Shown here piece by piece: positions 18,628-26,483 of a stretch of DNA of 64,000 nucleotides. The notes beneath the pieces are model-generated. The model did not search any database. It worked only from the letters and a program-made list of their open reading frames with translations, and was not told the origin of the DNA. This DNA is from Bosea vaviloviae (GTDB taxonomy: Bacteria; Pseudomonadota; Alphaproteobacteria; Rhizobiales; Beijerinckiaceae). The translations under genes were made by a program, and so were the position numbers. The number at the start of each line of letters is the position of its first letter. The stretch's first letter is position 1. The stretch lies in NCBI RefSeq assembly GCF_001741865.1, contig NZ_CP017147.1:1355001-1419000 (forward strand). The letters run 5' to 3'.

Positions 18628-20208
18628 TCACGCCGGCTTCACGTCGTAGAACTGGGCGAAACCGTTGCGCATGCCGGTCAGCCCGCGATAGGCCGTCTTC
18701 TCGTAATAGGCGCCGAGCGGGATATAGGGCACGTCGGTGAAGAACTGTTTCTGGATCTCGGCGCAGATTGCCTTCTGGGCCGCAAGATCCTTGGCGACGA
18801 ACCACTCGGCGCGCAGCTCTTCCAGGCGCTGCGATTTCGGCCAGCCGAACCAGGCCTGGTCGCCATTGCCGCGGATGCCGAGCTGGCTCGCCGGATCGAA
18901 ATTGTTGGTGCCGTTCAGATAGGTGAAGAAGATATTCCAGCCGCCCTTGTCGGTGGGCTGCCGGCTGGCGCGGCGCTGGACCACGGTGCCCCAGTCGCTC
19001 GAGACCAGATCCACGTTCATGCCGCATTTCTGCAGCGCATCGGCCGCCACCATCGCCAGCGCATGGGTCGAGGGATAATCGGTCGGATCGAGCATCACCA
19101 CGCGCTCGCCCTTGTAGCCGGCCGCCGCGAGTTCGCGTTTGACCTTCTCGAAATCCCGCTTGCCGACCAGGACCTCGGTTCCGGCCGTCGTCGCCAGCGG
19201 CGTGTCGGGGCTGAAGACGCCGACATGGTCCTTCCACATCGAGCGTTCGTCGCCGGCGACCGCAGTCATGTATTCGACCTGGTCGATGGCGCCGAGCAGG
19301 GCCCGCCGGATGGCGGGATTGTCGAAAGGCGGATGCAGGCAGTTGAAGCGCAGGCAGCCGATGCCGCCAGCCGGATCGAGCCCTTCGATCTTGACCCCAG
19401 CCTTGCGCTTCAGCACACCCAGCAGGTCCGGTGTCGGGTTCTGCCACCAATCGATTTCGCCGGCGCTGAGTGCATTAGCCGCCGTCGAAGGGTCGGGCAT
19501 GATGCGCCATTCGACGCGGTCGAAGAAGACGTGCTTGGGACCTGCGGTAAAGCTGGCGGAGCCGCCCGGCCGTGGGACGTAGCCGCTGAACTTCTCATAG
19601 ACCGTCAGCGCGCCGGAAACCCGCTCGTCGGCCTTGAAGCGGAACGGGCCGCTGCCGACCATCTCCGTCACCTGCTTATTGGGATCGGTGACCGCGAAGC
19701 GTTCCGGCATGATGCACGGCATGGAGGTTCCGGTCTTGCCGAGCGCAGCCGGCAGCAACGGGAAAGGCCGTTTCAGGCGGAATTTCACGACGCGGTCCGA
19801 TTCAGCCGACAGCTCGTCAGTCGCATCCATCAAGGCGCGACCGAAGGCGTCGCGGGCGGCGAAGCGGCGCACGCTCGGCACGACATCCTGCGCGCGCACC
19901 GGCTCGCCGTCGTGGAAACGCAAGCCCTCGCGCAAAGTCAGCCGCCACAGCTTGCCGTCATCCTCGATCGTATGGCCGGCCACCATCTGCGGCTCGATAT
20001 TATAGTCGCTGGTCTGCCCGTAGAGCGTATCGAAGACGAGATAGCCGTGGTTGCGCGTCACCGTCGCGGTCGTCCAGACCGGGTCGACAATCGCAACATC
20101 CGACTCAGGCACGAATTTCAGCACCTTCGCCGGCTGTGCAAGGCTGGGCTTCGCGAGCGCGGAGACGGCGGCACCGGCCGCGGCGCCAAGAAATGTACGA
20201 CGCCTCAT
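18628..20208 (-). CDS. Peptide-type ABC substrate-binding protein (SBP family 5), Tat signal
   Basis: A 526-residue solute-binding family 5 protein with a twin-arginine signal, RRRTFLGAAAGAAVSALAKP (residues 2-21). Family blocks include EPQMVAGHTIEDDGKLWRL, LREGLRFHDGEPVRAQDVVP and NPAIRRALLGAIDQVEYM. No permease or ATPase adjoins it; the nearest are those at 24723-26483, whose operon already has its own binding protein. It may be an alternative receptor for that importer. It forms a pair with the M81 peptidase gene 11 bp downstream. ATG 20208 places the Tat motif at the N-terminus. Confidence 0.88.
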   Translation of the reverse strand: MRRRTFLGAAAGAAVSALAKPSLAQPAKVLKFVPESDVAIVDPVWTTATVTRNHGYLVFDTLYGQTSDYNIEPQMVAGHTIEDDGKLWRLTLREGLRFHDGEPVRAQDVVPSVRRFAARDAFGRALMDATDELSAESDRVVKFRLKRPFPLLPAALGKTGTSMPCIMPERFAVTDPNKQVTEMVGSGPFRFKADERVSGALTVYEKFSGYVPRPGGSASFTAGPKHVFFDRVEWRIMPDPSTAANALSAGEIDWWQNPTPDLLGVLKRKAGVKIEGLDPAGGIGCLRFNCLHPPFDNPAIRRALLGAIDQVEYMTAVAGDERSMWKDHVGVFSPDTPLATTAGTEVLVGKRDFEKVKRELAAAGYKGERVVMLDPTDYPSTHALAMVAADALQKCGMNVDLVSSDWGTVVQRRASRQPTDKGGWNIFFTYLNGTNNFDPASQLGIRGNGDQAWFGWPKSQRLEELRAEWFVAKDLAAQKAICAEIQKQFFTDVPYIPLGAYYEKTAYRGLTGMRNGFAQFYDVKPA

Positions 20209-20524
20209 GCTTGGAACCTTCCGTTTGAGCAGATGGAATGGTCGCGAATAGAGCGCCGCCGCGATGTCGGCTGATCCTAGAGCCTTGGAAATGACGGGAG
20301 CAAGGGTTGTGGCGAAAGGCGCGGGGAACCCTTCTCCTGTAAGGAGAAGGGCAGGGATGAGGTGTGGGCCCCGGACCAGTAAAACGCAAAGCCCCCCAGA
20401 GCTGGGCATGGTTTGCGAGCCTTCCGCATGTCATGCGGTTTCGGGCGCATTCCTGCTGCCGGTTTCGCGGACGCCGAGATCGCTGCAGCCCTCGCTTCCC
20501 ACGCTTTGAAACCGAGGCACGGCT
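20209..20524. other. Intergenic region with one repeat copy
   Basis: 316 bp separating the binding-protein/M81 gene pair from the sulfurtransferase gene upstream. It contains the CCTTCTCC-type repeat at 20306-20368. The remainder shows no gene, and I cannot place a promoter with confidence. Confidence 0.5.
20306..20368. repeat. CCCTTCTCC-type palindromic repeat, dispersed copy
   Basis: Sixty bases (20306-20365) match 16876-16935 with three mismatches. They include the GGCGAAAGGC lead, the hairpin CTTCTCC-TGTAA-GGAGAAG and the tail GGGCAGGGATGAGG. The near identity over 3.4 kb suggests recent spread or gene conversion. Confidence 0.88.
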
Positions 20525-21337
20525 TTATGCGCCGCTCGCTATCGGCAAGTCGTTGCGCCCGGCCCATTCGTGCCAGGATCCGACGAAGACGCGGACATCC
20601 TCGAAGCCCGCTTGCCTGAGCGCGTAGAGCGCGGTCGCCGCCCGCGCGCCGCGATGGCAATAGGTCACGATCGGCTGATCCTTGCGCAAACCCGCCTTGA
20701 GGGCGAGTGCGGCGACCTCGGCGGGTGTACGATAGGCCCCACCCTCGATCAGGTCCTCCCAGAAGATGTGACTGCAGCCGGGGATGCGGCCGGCGCGAGC
20801 GCAGCAGGGATGGACGAATTCGCCGGTGAACTCGCTGCGCCGGCGCACATCGAGCAGCATTGCAGCCTGGCCGGTTTCATCGATCGAGGCGATCAGCTCG
20901 CGCCGGAACGGGCGGCTCGGCGCGGCGCCTTCTTCTGCCGGGGCGATGATCGCAGCCGGACCCTTGCCGGGCTCGATTGTGAGGCCAGCCGCGCGCCAGG
21001 CCTTGATGCCGCCATCGAGGATCAAACCGCCTTCGAGTCCAAGGAATTCATGGAACCAGAGGCCGCGCGGCGAGATCATGCCGGTGTCCTCCTCGAAGAA
21101 GACGACGGTCTTCGCCTCGAACAGCTTCAAGCTCTCGAACGCCGCCTCGGTGGCCGCAGCAAGCGAGGCGATGCCGGCCTCGTCGCTTTGCGGGATGAAG
21201 TAGTCGTAGACGTTGAGATGGATGGCACCGGGCAGGCTGGCCTCGTGCCAGACTTCGATGCCGCGCACATCGACGAGGACGAGCCCGGCTTCGCCGAGCC
21301 GTGCCTGGATGGCCTTGGCGTCGATCGTCACAGCCAT
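20525..21337 (-). CDS. Two-domain rhodanese-type sulfurtransferase
   Basis: A 270-residue protein with two rhodanese domains, as in thiosulfate or 3-mercaptopyruvate sulfurtransferases. The first (about 5-120) lacks a catalytic cysteine. The second has the active loop YCHRGARAAT near the C-terminus, with Cys as the persulfide carrier; CHRGAR differs from the textbook CRKGVT and CGSGVT loops, so the sulfur donor is open. ATG 21337 overlaps the 3' end of the ornithine cyclodeaminase-like gene by 10 bp. Downstream of a D-cysteine desulfhydrase-like gene, it may handle the released sulfur. No signal peptide; cytoplasmic. Confidence 0.88.
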   Translation of the reverse strand: MAVTIDAKAIQARLGEAGLVLVDVRGIEVWHEASLPGAIHLNVYDYFIPQSDEAGIASLAAATEAAFESLKLFEAKTVVFFEEDTGMISPRGLWFHEFLGLEGGLILDGGIKAWRAAGLTIEPGKGPAAIIAPAEEGAAPSRPFRRELIASIDETGQAAMLLDVRRRSEFTGEFVHPCCARAGRIPGCSHIFWEDLIEGGAYRTPAEVAALALKAGLRKDQPIVTYCHRGARAATALYALRQAGFEDVRVFVGSWHEWAGRNDLPIASGA

Positions 21338-22353
21338 GGCCAGTCGCTCCTGTCCTGATGCGTGGTTGGCGCTGAATTCGAAGCCCCCGCCGTGGCAATG
21401 ACGCGGGCGGCGAGCGCGATGTCGAAGATGTTGAGCCCAAAGCTCGAGAGATAGACGAGGCTGCCGGGCGTCGGCGTAAAGCCGCCGGCAAGCACTGTCC
21501 CGAGATCGGCGGCGACGCGCTCCTCGGGGAAGCGGCCGGCGCGATGCATCTGGAACAGGCTCTTGGCGCTCTTCAGCCGGAACTCGCCCCAGAGATCGAC
21601 CACGACATGGTCGGCCTTGTCGATCACCTCGAAGGAAACCTCGTGATAGCCGACCTGGACGACCAGCCGGCCGGGTCTCAGCGCGGCAGCGTCGAGGATA
21701 GGCTCCTTGGCATTGGTGCAAGTCAGGACGGCGTCGCAGCGCGCAGCCTCCTCCGGGCTCGCGGCTACCGCGACGGGGAAGGGCCAGCTCCGCGCCGCCA
21801 GCGCCTCGGCTTTGGAACGGGTGCGATTCCAGATCAGGACGCGCTCCAGCCCCGGATGCAGCGCCGCCAGCATCTCCAGATGCGTGCGGGCATGGAAGCC
21901 GGCGCCGAGCACCGCAGCGCTGCGCAGCGGCACCGGCATCAAGCTCTCCAGCGCCAGCGCCGAGACCGCGGCGGTGCGCATCGCGGTCAGCAGCGCGCTC
22001 TCGACGATGCCGAGCGGCAGCCCGCTCCGGCGATCATTGACGATGGTGGAGGAGGTGATCATCGGCTGCCCGTCGCCGGGTGCCGGCCGATGCGCCGTCC
22101 ATTTCACGCCTGCGGCCTGAAAGCGGCCGCCGAGCGAGGCGGGCAGGGCATAGGCCCGGCCGGGCAGATCCGGCGCGCCGAGCGCAACCGAGGTCTCGGC
22201 CGGCATCTCGGCCTCGCCCGCGCGCAGCAGCGCGAAGGCGTCGCGGACATCGGCCAGCGCGAGGCCGAAATCCGCGCCGCCGGCCGCGATCACCGCCGCA
22301 CGATCGAGCCCGGGCAGGCTCATGCCGGCAGGACTCGTGTCGGCAAGACTCAT
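21328..22353 (-). CDS. Ornithine cyclodeaminase / mu-crystallin family protein
   Basis: A 341-residue NAD(P)-binding enzyme of the ornithine cyclodeaminase/mu-crystallin family. The Rossmann motif is VLGAGFHARTHLEML (about 132-146), and the substrate-side block WTAHRPAPGDGQPMITS lies upstream of it. The family includes cyclodeaminases, ketimine reductases and amino-acid dehydrogenases, so the reaction cannot be fixed from sequence. ATG 22353 overlaps the stop of the PLP-enzyme gene (ATGA); a second Met eleven codons in (22323) is an alternative. A ketimine reductase or opine-type dehydrogenase acting on the product of the neighbouring enzymes would fit the operon. Confidence 0.85.
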   Translation of the reverse strand: MSLADTSPAGMSLPGLDRAAVIAAGGADFGLALADVRDAFALLRAGEAEMPAETSVALGAPDLPGRAYALPASLGGRFQAAGVKWTAHRPAPGDGQPMITSSTIVNDRRSGLPLGIVESALLTAMRTAAVSALALESLMPVPLRSAAVLGAGFHARTHLEMLAALHPGLERVLIWNRTRSKAEALAARSWPFPVAVAASPEEAARCDAVLTCTNAKEPILDAAALRPGRLVVQVGYHEVSFEVIDKADHVVVDLWGEFRLKSAKSLFQMHRAGRFPEERVAADLGTVLAGGFTPTPGSLVYLSSFGLNIFDIALAARVIATAGASNSAPTTHQDRSDWPWL

Positions 22354-23363
22354 GCTGGCAAGGCTTCCGGCGCCTCGGTCAGCACCTTGGCGAAGGGGTA
22401 GAGCGCCGGGCTGCCGCCGCAATGCACGAAGAGCACATCGCTGCCGGCGGGGATCTTGCCGCTTGCCGCCAGCGCGAGCACGCCGTCCATCGCCTTGCCG
22501 GTATAGACCGGGTCGAGCAGCACGCCGTCGCTCTGGGCGACGCGGTTGATCGTGGCGATGCCGCCCGGGCTCGGCACGCCATAGGCAGAGCCGACAAAGC
22601 CGTCCTCGATCCAGATATCGGCCGGCTTGAAATCCTGCGGCCAGCCGAGCAGCGCGGCGCAATCATTGGCCATGCCGGCGATGCGTTCCTGGAACCAGGC
22701 GGCGTCGCGGCTGACGCTGATGCCGACGATCCGGGTCTTGGGCCAGTACCGGCGGATGCCGACATAGAGGCCCGCCAGCGTGCCGCCGGAGCCGGCGGGC
22801 GCTGCGACGATGTCGGGCGGCTGGCGCCCGGCTGCGTCGAGCTGGCGCGACATCTCCTCGACGGCGCGGACATAGCCGAGCGCGCCGAGCGGGTTCGCCC
22901 CGCCGAGCGGGATGACATAGGCAGTCTTGCCGGCGGCTTCCGCCGCTTGCGCATGGGCGGCCATGCGCGGATCGACCTGGGTGAAATAGGCTGTCGGCTC
23001 GAGGAATTCGAGCGTCGCACCCAAGAGGCGGTCGAGCAGGAGATTGCCTTGATACTCGGTCGGCGGGTTGCCGCGCAGCACCAGCACGGCTTCCATGCCG
23101 AAGCGCCGCGCTGCGGCTGCGACCATGCGGGCATGGTTGGACTGGTGTCCGCCGGTGGTGATCAGCACGCCGGCCTTCTTGGCCAGCGCGTCGGCGAGCA
23201 GGAACTCAAGCTTGCGCACCTTGTTGCCACCGCCGCCGAAGCCGGAATAGTCGTCGCGCTTCATTCGGAGCGTGATGCCGGCTTCAGTCGAGAGGTTCGG
23301 CAATTCGTCGATCGGCGTCGGGAAAAAGCCGAGTTCGACGCGCGGGAAATCGTCGGGTGTCAT
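22350..23363 (-). CDS. PLP-dependent D-cysteine desulfhydrase / ACC deaminase family enzyme
   Basis: A 337-residue fold-type II PLP enzyme. Landmarks are KRDDYSGFGGGGNKVRKLEF with the PLP lysine in GGNK, the stretch GGHQSNHARM, the phosphate loop AGSGGTLAG, and DPVYTGKAMDG. A C-terminal FVHCGGSPALY stands where these proteins usually have HTGG, a Thr-to-Cys change. The family splits D-cysteine to pyruvate, H2S and ammonia, or opens 1-aminocyclopropane-1-carboxylate; the sulfurtransferase in the same operon favours a sulfur substrate. ATG 23363 follows the M20 hydrolase gene by 31 bp. Confidence 0.85.
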   Translation of the reverse strand: MTPDDFPRVELGFFPTPIDELPNLSTEAGITLRMKRDDYSGFGGGGNKVRKLEFLLADALAKKAGVLITTGGHQSNHARMVAAAARRFGMEAVLVLRGNPPTEYQGNLLLDRLLGATLEFLEPTAYFTQVDPRMAAHAQAAEAAGKTAYVIPLGGANPLGALGYVRAVEEMSRQLDAAGRQPPDIVAAPAGSGGTLAGLYVGIRRYWPKTRIVGISVSRDAAWFQERIAGMANDCAALLGWPQDFKPADIWIEDGFVGSAYGVPSPGGIATINRVAQSDGVLLDPVYTGKAMDGVLALAASGKIPAGSDVLFVHCGGSPALYPFAKVLTEAPEALPA

Positions 23364-23394
23364 CGCGAGATACTCCGGATGGTGATGGTGTGGT

Positions 23395-24726
23395 TCATGA
23401 TCGGCCCTTGGCCGCGATCGCCGGCAGCCAGAGCAGCAGCGACTGGATGAAGCGGTCGATGCCGGAAAGCTCGACGAATTCGTCGGGGCCATGGGCATGG
23501 CCGCCATGGCCGAGCCCGCCGATGATGAAGGCGTCGCTGACCCCGGTGAAGGCATAGGCTGGCGCTGCGCCGATGGCCCAGGGCCAGGATTGCGGGTTTG
23601 CGTCGAGCGCCCGGTAGCTCCAAGCGAGTTCGGCGAAGCCGAGCGCGGCGGGATCGAACCAGCAGCCGGGATAGGCGTCGTCGAGCGAAAGCAAGGCCGG
23701 TGCACAATCCCGGACGAGGCGGGCGATCTCGTCAGCCGGATCGAGCCCGGCCGGCAGGCGCATGTCGAAGCGCGCGCTCGCGCCCGTCGGGATGACGCTG
23801 CGCCCGCCCAGCGGAGACGACGAGATCTCCGCCAGATTGAGATGGGCCGCTGTCAGCACATGCTGCAGCAATTCGCGCGGCGTGCCGTCGCGGGAGAAGC
23901 GGCTGGTGGCGCGGAAGGCGAGTTCGGCCTGCGGATCGAAGGCGGCCGCGAGTTCGTCGAGCACGGGCGCGAGTGGGGCGGGGATGGCGACGGCTCCCCG
24001 CGAGCCGCCGCCGAGGCCGGCGAGCGCCTCGGCGAGCTCCCAGATCGGGTTGGCGATCCAGGGCGAATTCGAGGCGTGGCAAGGCTTCACCGGCCCGCCC
24101 CATGCGCCGCTCTCAACTGCAATCCTGCCCTGCGCCAGGCCCTTGAAGCCGAAATAGATCCGCGGCGGCCCGCCGCCATATTCGCAGAAGGACGGAAAGA
24201 GCGCCGTCGAAGCCCGGCGCACCGGCGTGTCCTGAGCGGTCAGGTAACGCCTGAGCGCAGCGCTGCCGGTCTCTTCCTGGCCTTCGAGCAGGATCTCGAT
24301 ATTGGCATCGAGGCCGGAAGTCGCGATGAGATGGCCGAGCGCGACCAGCATCGCCGCCATCGGCCCTTTGTTGTTCTCCGCCCCGCGCGCGACATAGCGC
24401 GGGCCTTTGGGGCCTTCGATCACGCCGCCGATGAAGGGATCGACGCTCCAGCCCTCGGGCGTGGCCGGCATCACGTCATACATATTGTAGAGCAGGATGG
24501 TGACGGGCGCGCCGCGTTCGATCCGGGCATGGACGACCGGCGGATCGAGCTTCAGGCCGTCTGCGATGATGGTCGCACCGAGATCGTCGCGCAGATGGGC
24601 GACGAGGGTCTGCGCCATCACCTTCAACCCGGCCTCGTTGCCGGCGAAGGAGCGGATCGGCGTCCATTCCGCCAGCAGCTCGAGCGTGCTGCCGCGGAGG
24701 CGCGCGATCGTCTCCGGCCCGGTCAC
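23395..24726 (-). CDS. M20 family metallohydrolase-like protein with altered metal ligands
   Basis: A 443-residue cytoplasmic protein of the M20 dipeptidase/deacylase family. The catalytic Glu pair (EGQEETGS, 151-152) and a C-terminal ligand histidine (HAHGPDEF) are present. Two usual metal ligands are not: the GHxDVxP motif reads NMYDVMP (81-87), with Met82 in place of His, and RGxxDxKG reads RGAENNKG (114-121), with Asn118 for the bridging Asp. It may bind a single metal, use another ligand set or be non-hydrolytic. The start is GTG 24726, overlapping the permease stop (GTGA). By context it would process the compound brought in by the adjoining importer. Confidence 0.8.
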   Translation of the reverse strand: MTGPETIARLRGSTLELLAEWTPIRSFAGNEAGLKVMAQTLVAHLRDDLGATIIADGLKLDPPVVHARIERGAPVTILLYNMYDVMPATPEGWSVDPFIGGVIEGPKGPRYVARGAENNKGPMAAMLVALGHLIATSGLDANIEILLEGQEETGSAALRRYLTAQDTPVRRASTALFPSFCEYGGGPPRIYFGFKGLAQGRIAVESGAWGGPVKPCHASNSPWIANPIWELAEALAGLGGGSRGAVAIPAPLAPVLDELAAAFDPQAELAFRATSRFSRDGTPRELLQHVLTAAHLNLAEISSSPLGGRSVIPTGASARFDMRLPAGLDPADEIARLVRDCAPALLSLDDAYPGCWFDPAALGFAELAWSYRALDANPQSWPWAIGAAPAYAFTGVSDAFIIGGLGHGGHAHGPDEFVELSGIDRFIQSLLLWLPAIAAKGRS

Positions 24727-25637
24727 AGCCTGATCCTCGGGTTCAGCAGCACATAGGCGATATCGACCATGAGGTTCGCCAGCACGAACACGGTCGAGGC
24801 CAGCAGCACCACCGCCTGCACCAGCGGGAAATCGCGGTTTTGGATCGCCTGCACTGCCAGCCGGCCGATGCCGGGCCAGGCGAAGATGATCTCGGTGACG
24901 AGCGCGCCGCCGAGCAGGGCGGCGAAATACATCGCCTGCACCGTGAGCACCGGGATCAGCGCGTTGCGCAGCGCATGGCCGATGATGACGCGGCCGGGCG
25001 AAAGGCCCTTGGCGCGGGCGGTGCGGATATAGTCCTCGCCCATCACGTCGATCAGGCTCGCACGCACGAGGCGCGTCACCGCGCTGGTGTAATAGGCGCC
25101 GAGCGTCAGCGCCGGCAGGATGAGATGGCGCGCCTCGCCATAGCCGCCGGTCGGCAGCAGCCGCCATTTCATCGCAAAGAACAGGATCAGCACGAGGCCG
25201 AGCCAGAACACCGGCACGGCCTGGCCGGCCAGCGCCACGGTGCGCACCAGGAAGTCGACGAGGCCGCCGGGCTTGATCGCGGCGACCACGCCGAAGACGA
25301 AGCCGAGCGTCGTGCTCCAGGCCAGCGCCGCCACCGCGAGCAAGGCGGTCGCCGGCAGGCGCTCGAGCACCAGCTCCAGCACCGGTCGCTGGAAGCGCAG
25401 CGACAGGCCGAAATCGCCGGTCAGCGCCTTGCCGAGATAGCGCAGATACTGGGCCAGGACGGGGTCGTCGAAGCCCATCGCCTTGCGGAAGGTGTCGATC
25501 TCGGCGCGGCTGGCGTCGGGCGACATCATCAGCGCGGCCGGGTCGCCTGCCAGGAACAGGCAGAAGAACACGATTGCGGAGACGCCGAGGAGGACGACGA
25601 GCGATTGCAGCAGGCGGTTGCCGAGGAAGCGCAGCAT
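24723..25637 (-). CDS. Peptide-type ABC importer permease, DppB-like
   Basis: A 304-residue DppB-class permease. It has the opening helix FLGNRLLQSLVVLLGVSAIV, the loop LAGDPAALMMSPD, the ATPase-contact loop EDYIRTARAKGLSPGRVIIG and the C-terminus YVLLNPRIRL. It begins 3 bp after the DppC-like gene and overlaps the M20 gene by 4 bp, so enzyme and transporter are made from one transcript. No ATPase gene is present in this operon; it must use one from elsewhere, such as a fused DppDF in this window or outside. Confidence 0.9.
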   Translation of the reverse strand: MLRFLGNRLLQSLVVLLGVSAIVFFCLFLAGDPAALMMSPDASRAEIDTFRKAMGFDDPVLAQYLRYLGKALTGDFGLSLRFQRPVLELVLERLPATALLAVAALAWSTTLGFVFGVVAAIKPGGLVDFLVRTVALAGQAVPVFWLGLVLILFFAMKWRLLPTGGYGEARHLILPALTLGAYYTSAVTRLVRASLIDVMGEDYIRTARAKGLSPGRVIIGHALRNALIPVLTVQAMYFAALLGGALVTEIIFAWPGIGRLAVQAIQNRDFPLVQAVVLLASTVFVLANLMVDIAYVLLNPRIRL

Positions 25638-25640
25638 GGC

Positions 25641-26483
25641 TCAGTCGACCCGCACTTGCGTCAGGCGGATCAGGCCGTCGCCGAGGAAGTTGAAGCCGAT
25701 CACCAGCGCTGCGATGACGAGGCCGGGATAGATCACCAGCCAGTCGGCAACCAGGAGATAGGAGCGCCCTTCGCCGATCAGGTTGCCGAGCGTCGGCACG
25801 GGCGGCTGCACGCCCAGGCCGAGGAAGCCGATCGAGGCTTCGAGCACGATCAGACGGGGAAGATCGAGCGTCAGCAGCACGATCTGCGGCGTGATGATAT
25901 TGGGCAGGATATAGCGCAGCACGATGCGAAGACGCGAGGCGCCGAGCGCGCGCGCCGCCTCGACATAGTCGAGCTCGCGCACCTCCAGCGTGCGGGCACG
26001 CGCCACGCGGGCAAAAATCGCCCAGCCGGTGACGCCGAGCACGATCACCACATTGGCGATGCTGGGGCCCAGCACCGCGATCACCAGCAGCACCAGCAGG
26101 ATGAAGGGGATCGAGAGCTGGATGTCGACGAGCCGCATGATGACGATGTCGATCCAGCCGCCGGCATAGCCCGCCAGCAGCCCGAGGCCGGTGCCGATCA
26201 GCGCCGAGATCAGCCCTGCGATCACGACGATGCCGAGGGAAAGCTGGGTTCCGGCCATTATCCGTACGAGCAGGTCGCGGCCGAGCTGGTCGGTGCCGAG
26301 CGGGTGCCATTGCCCGGAGACGATGGTTCCGGGCGGCTTGAAGGTCGCGGTCAGCACGCCCTTGATCGGGTCGAGCGCCCAGAGCTGCGGGCCAAGCACG
26401 GCCAGCAGCAGGACGGCGATCAAGAGTATTGCGCCGACCCAGCCATCGATGCCGGCAAAAGAGCGCCTCAGCTCCGGTGTCAC
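25641..26483 (-). CDS. Peptide-type ABC importer permease, DppC-like
   Basis: A 280-residue DppC-class permease with an N-terminal helix (VGAILLIAVLLLAVLGPQLW), the class motif LGTDQLGRDLLVRIMAGTQ and the ATPase-contact loop DYVEAARALGASRLRIVLRY. The C-terminus GFNFLGDGLIRLTQVRVD is typical. Its start overlaps the binding-protein stop by 4 bp and the DppB-like gene follows 3 bp later; this reversed C-before-B order differs from many peptide operons. Substrate unknown. Confidence 0.9.
   Translation of the reverse strand: MTPELRRSFAGIDGWVGAILLIAVLLLAVLGPQLWALDPIKGVLTATFKPPGTIVSGQWHPLGTDQLGRDLLVRIMAGTQLSLGIVVIAGLISALIGTGLGLLAGYAGGWIDIVIMRLVDIQLSIPFILLVLLVIAVLGPSIANVVIVLGVTGWAIFARVARARTLEVRELDYVEAARALGASRLRIVLRYILPNIITPQIVLLTLDLPRLIVLEASIGFLGLGVQPPVPTLGNLIGEGRSYLLVADWLVIYPGLVIAALVIGFNFLGDGLIRLTQVRVD

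Noticed and set aside
17117..19450. A 777-residue fusion of the M81 peptidase with an upstream domain
   Set aside because: The frame is open upstream only because of base composition. The binding-protein gene occupies that region in another frame, and a proper start exists at 18616.
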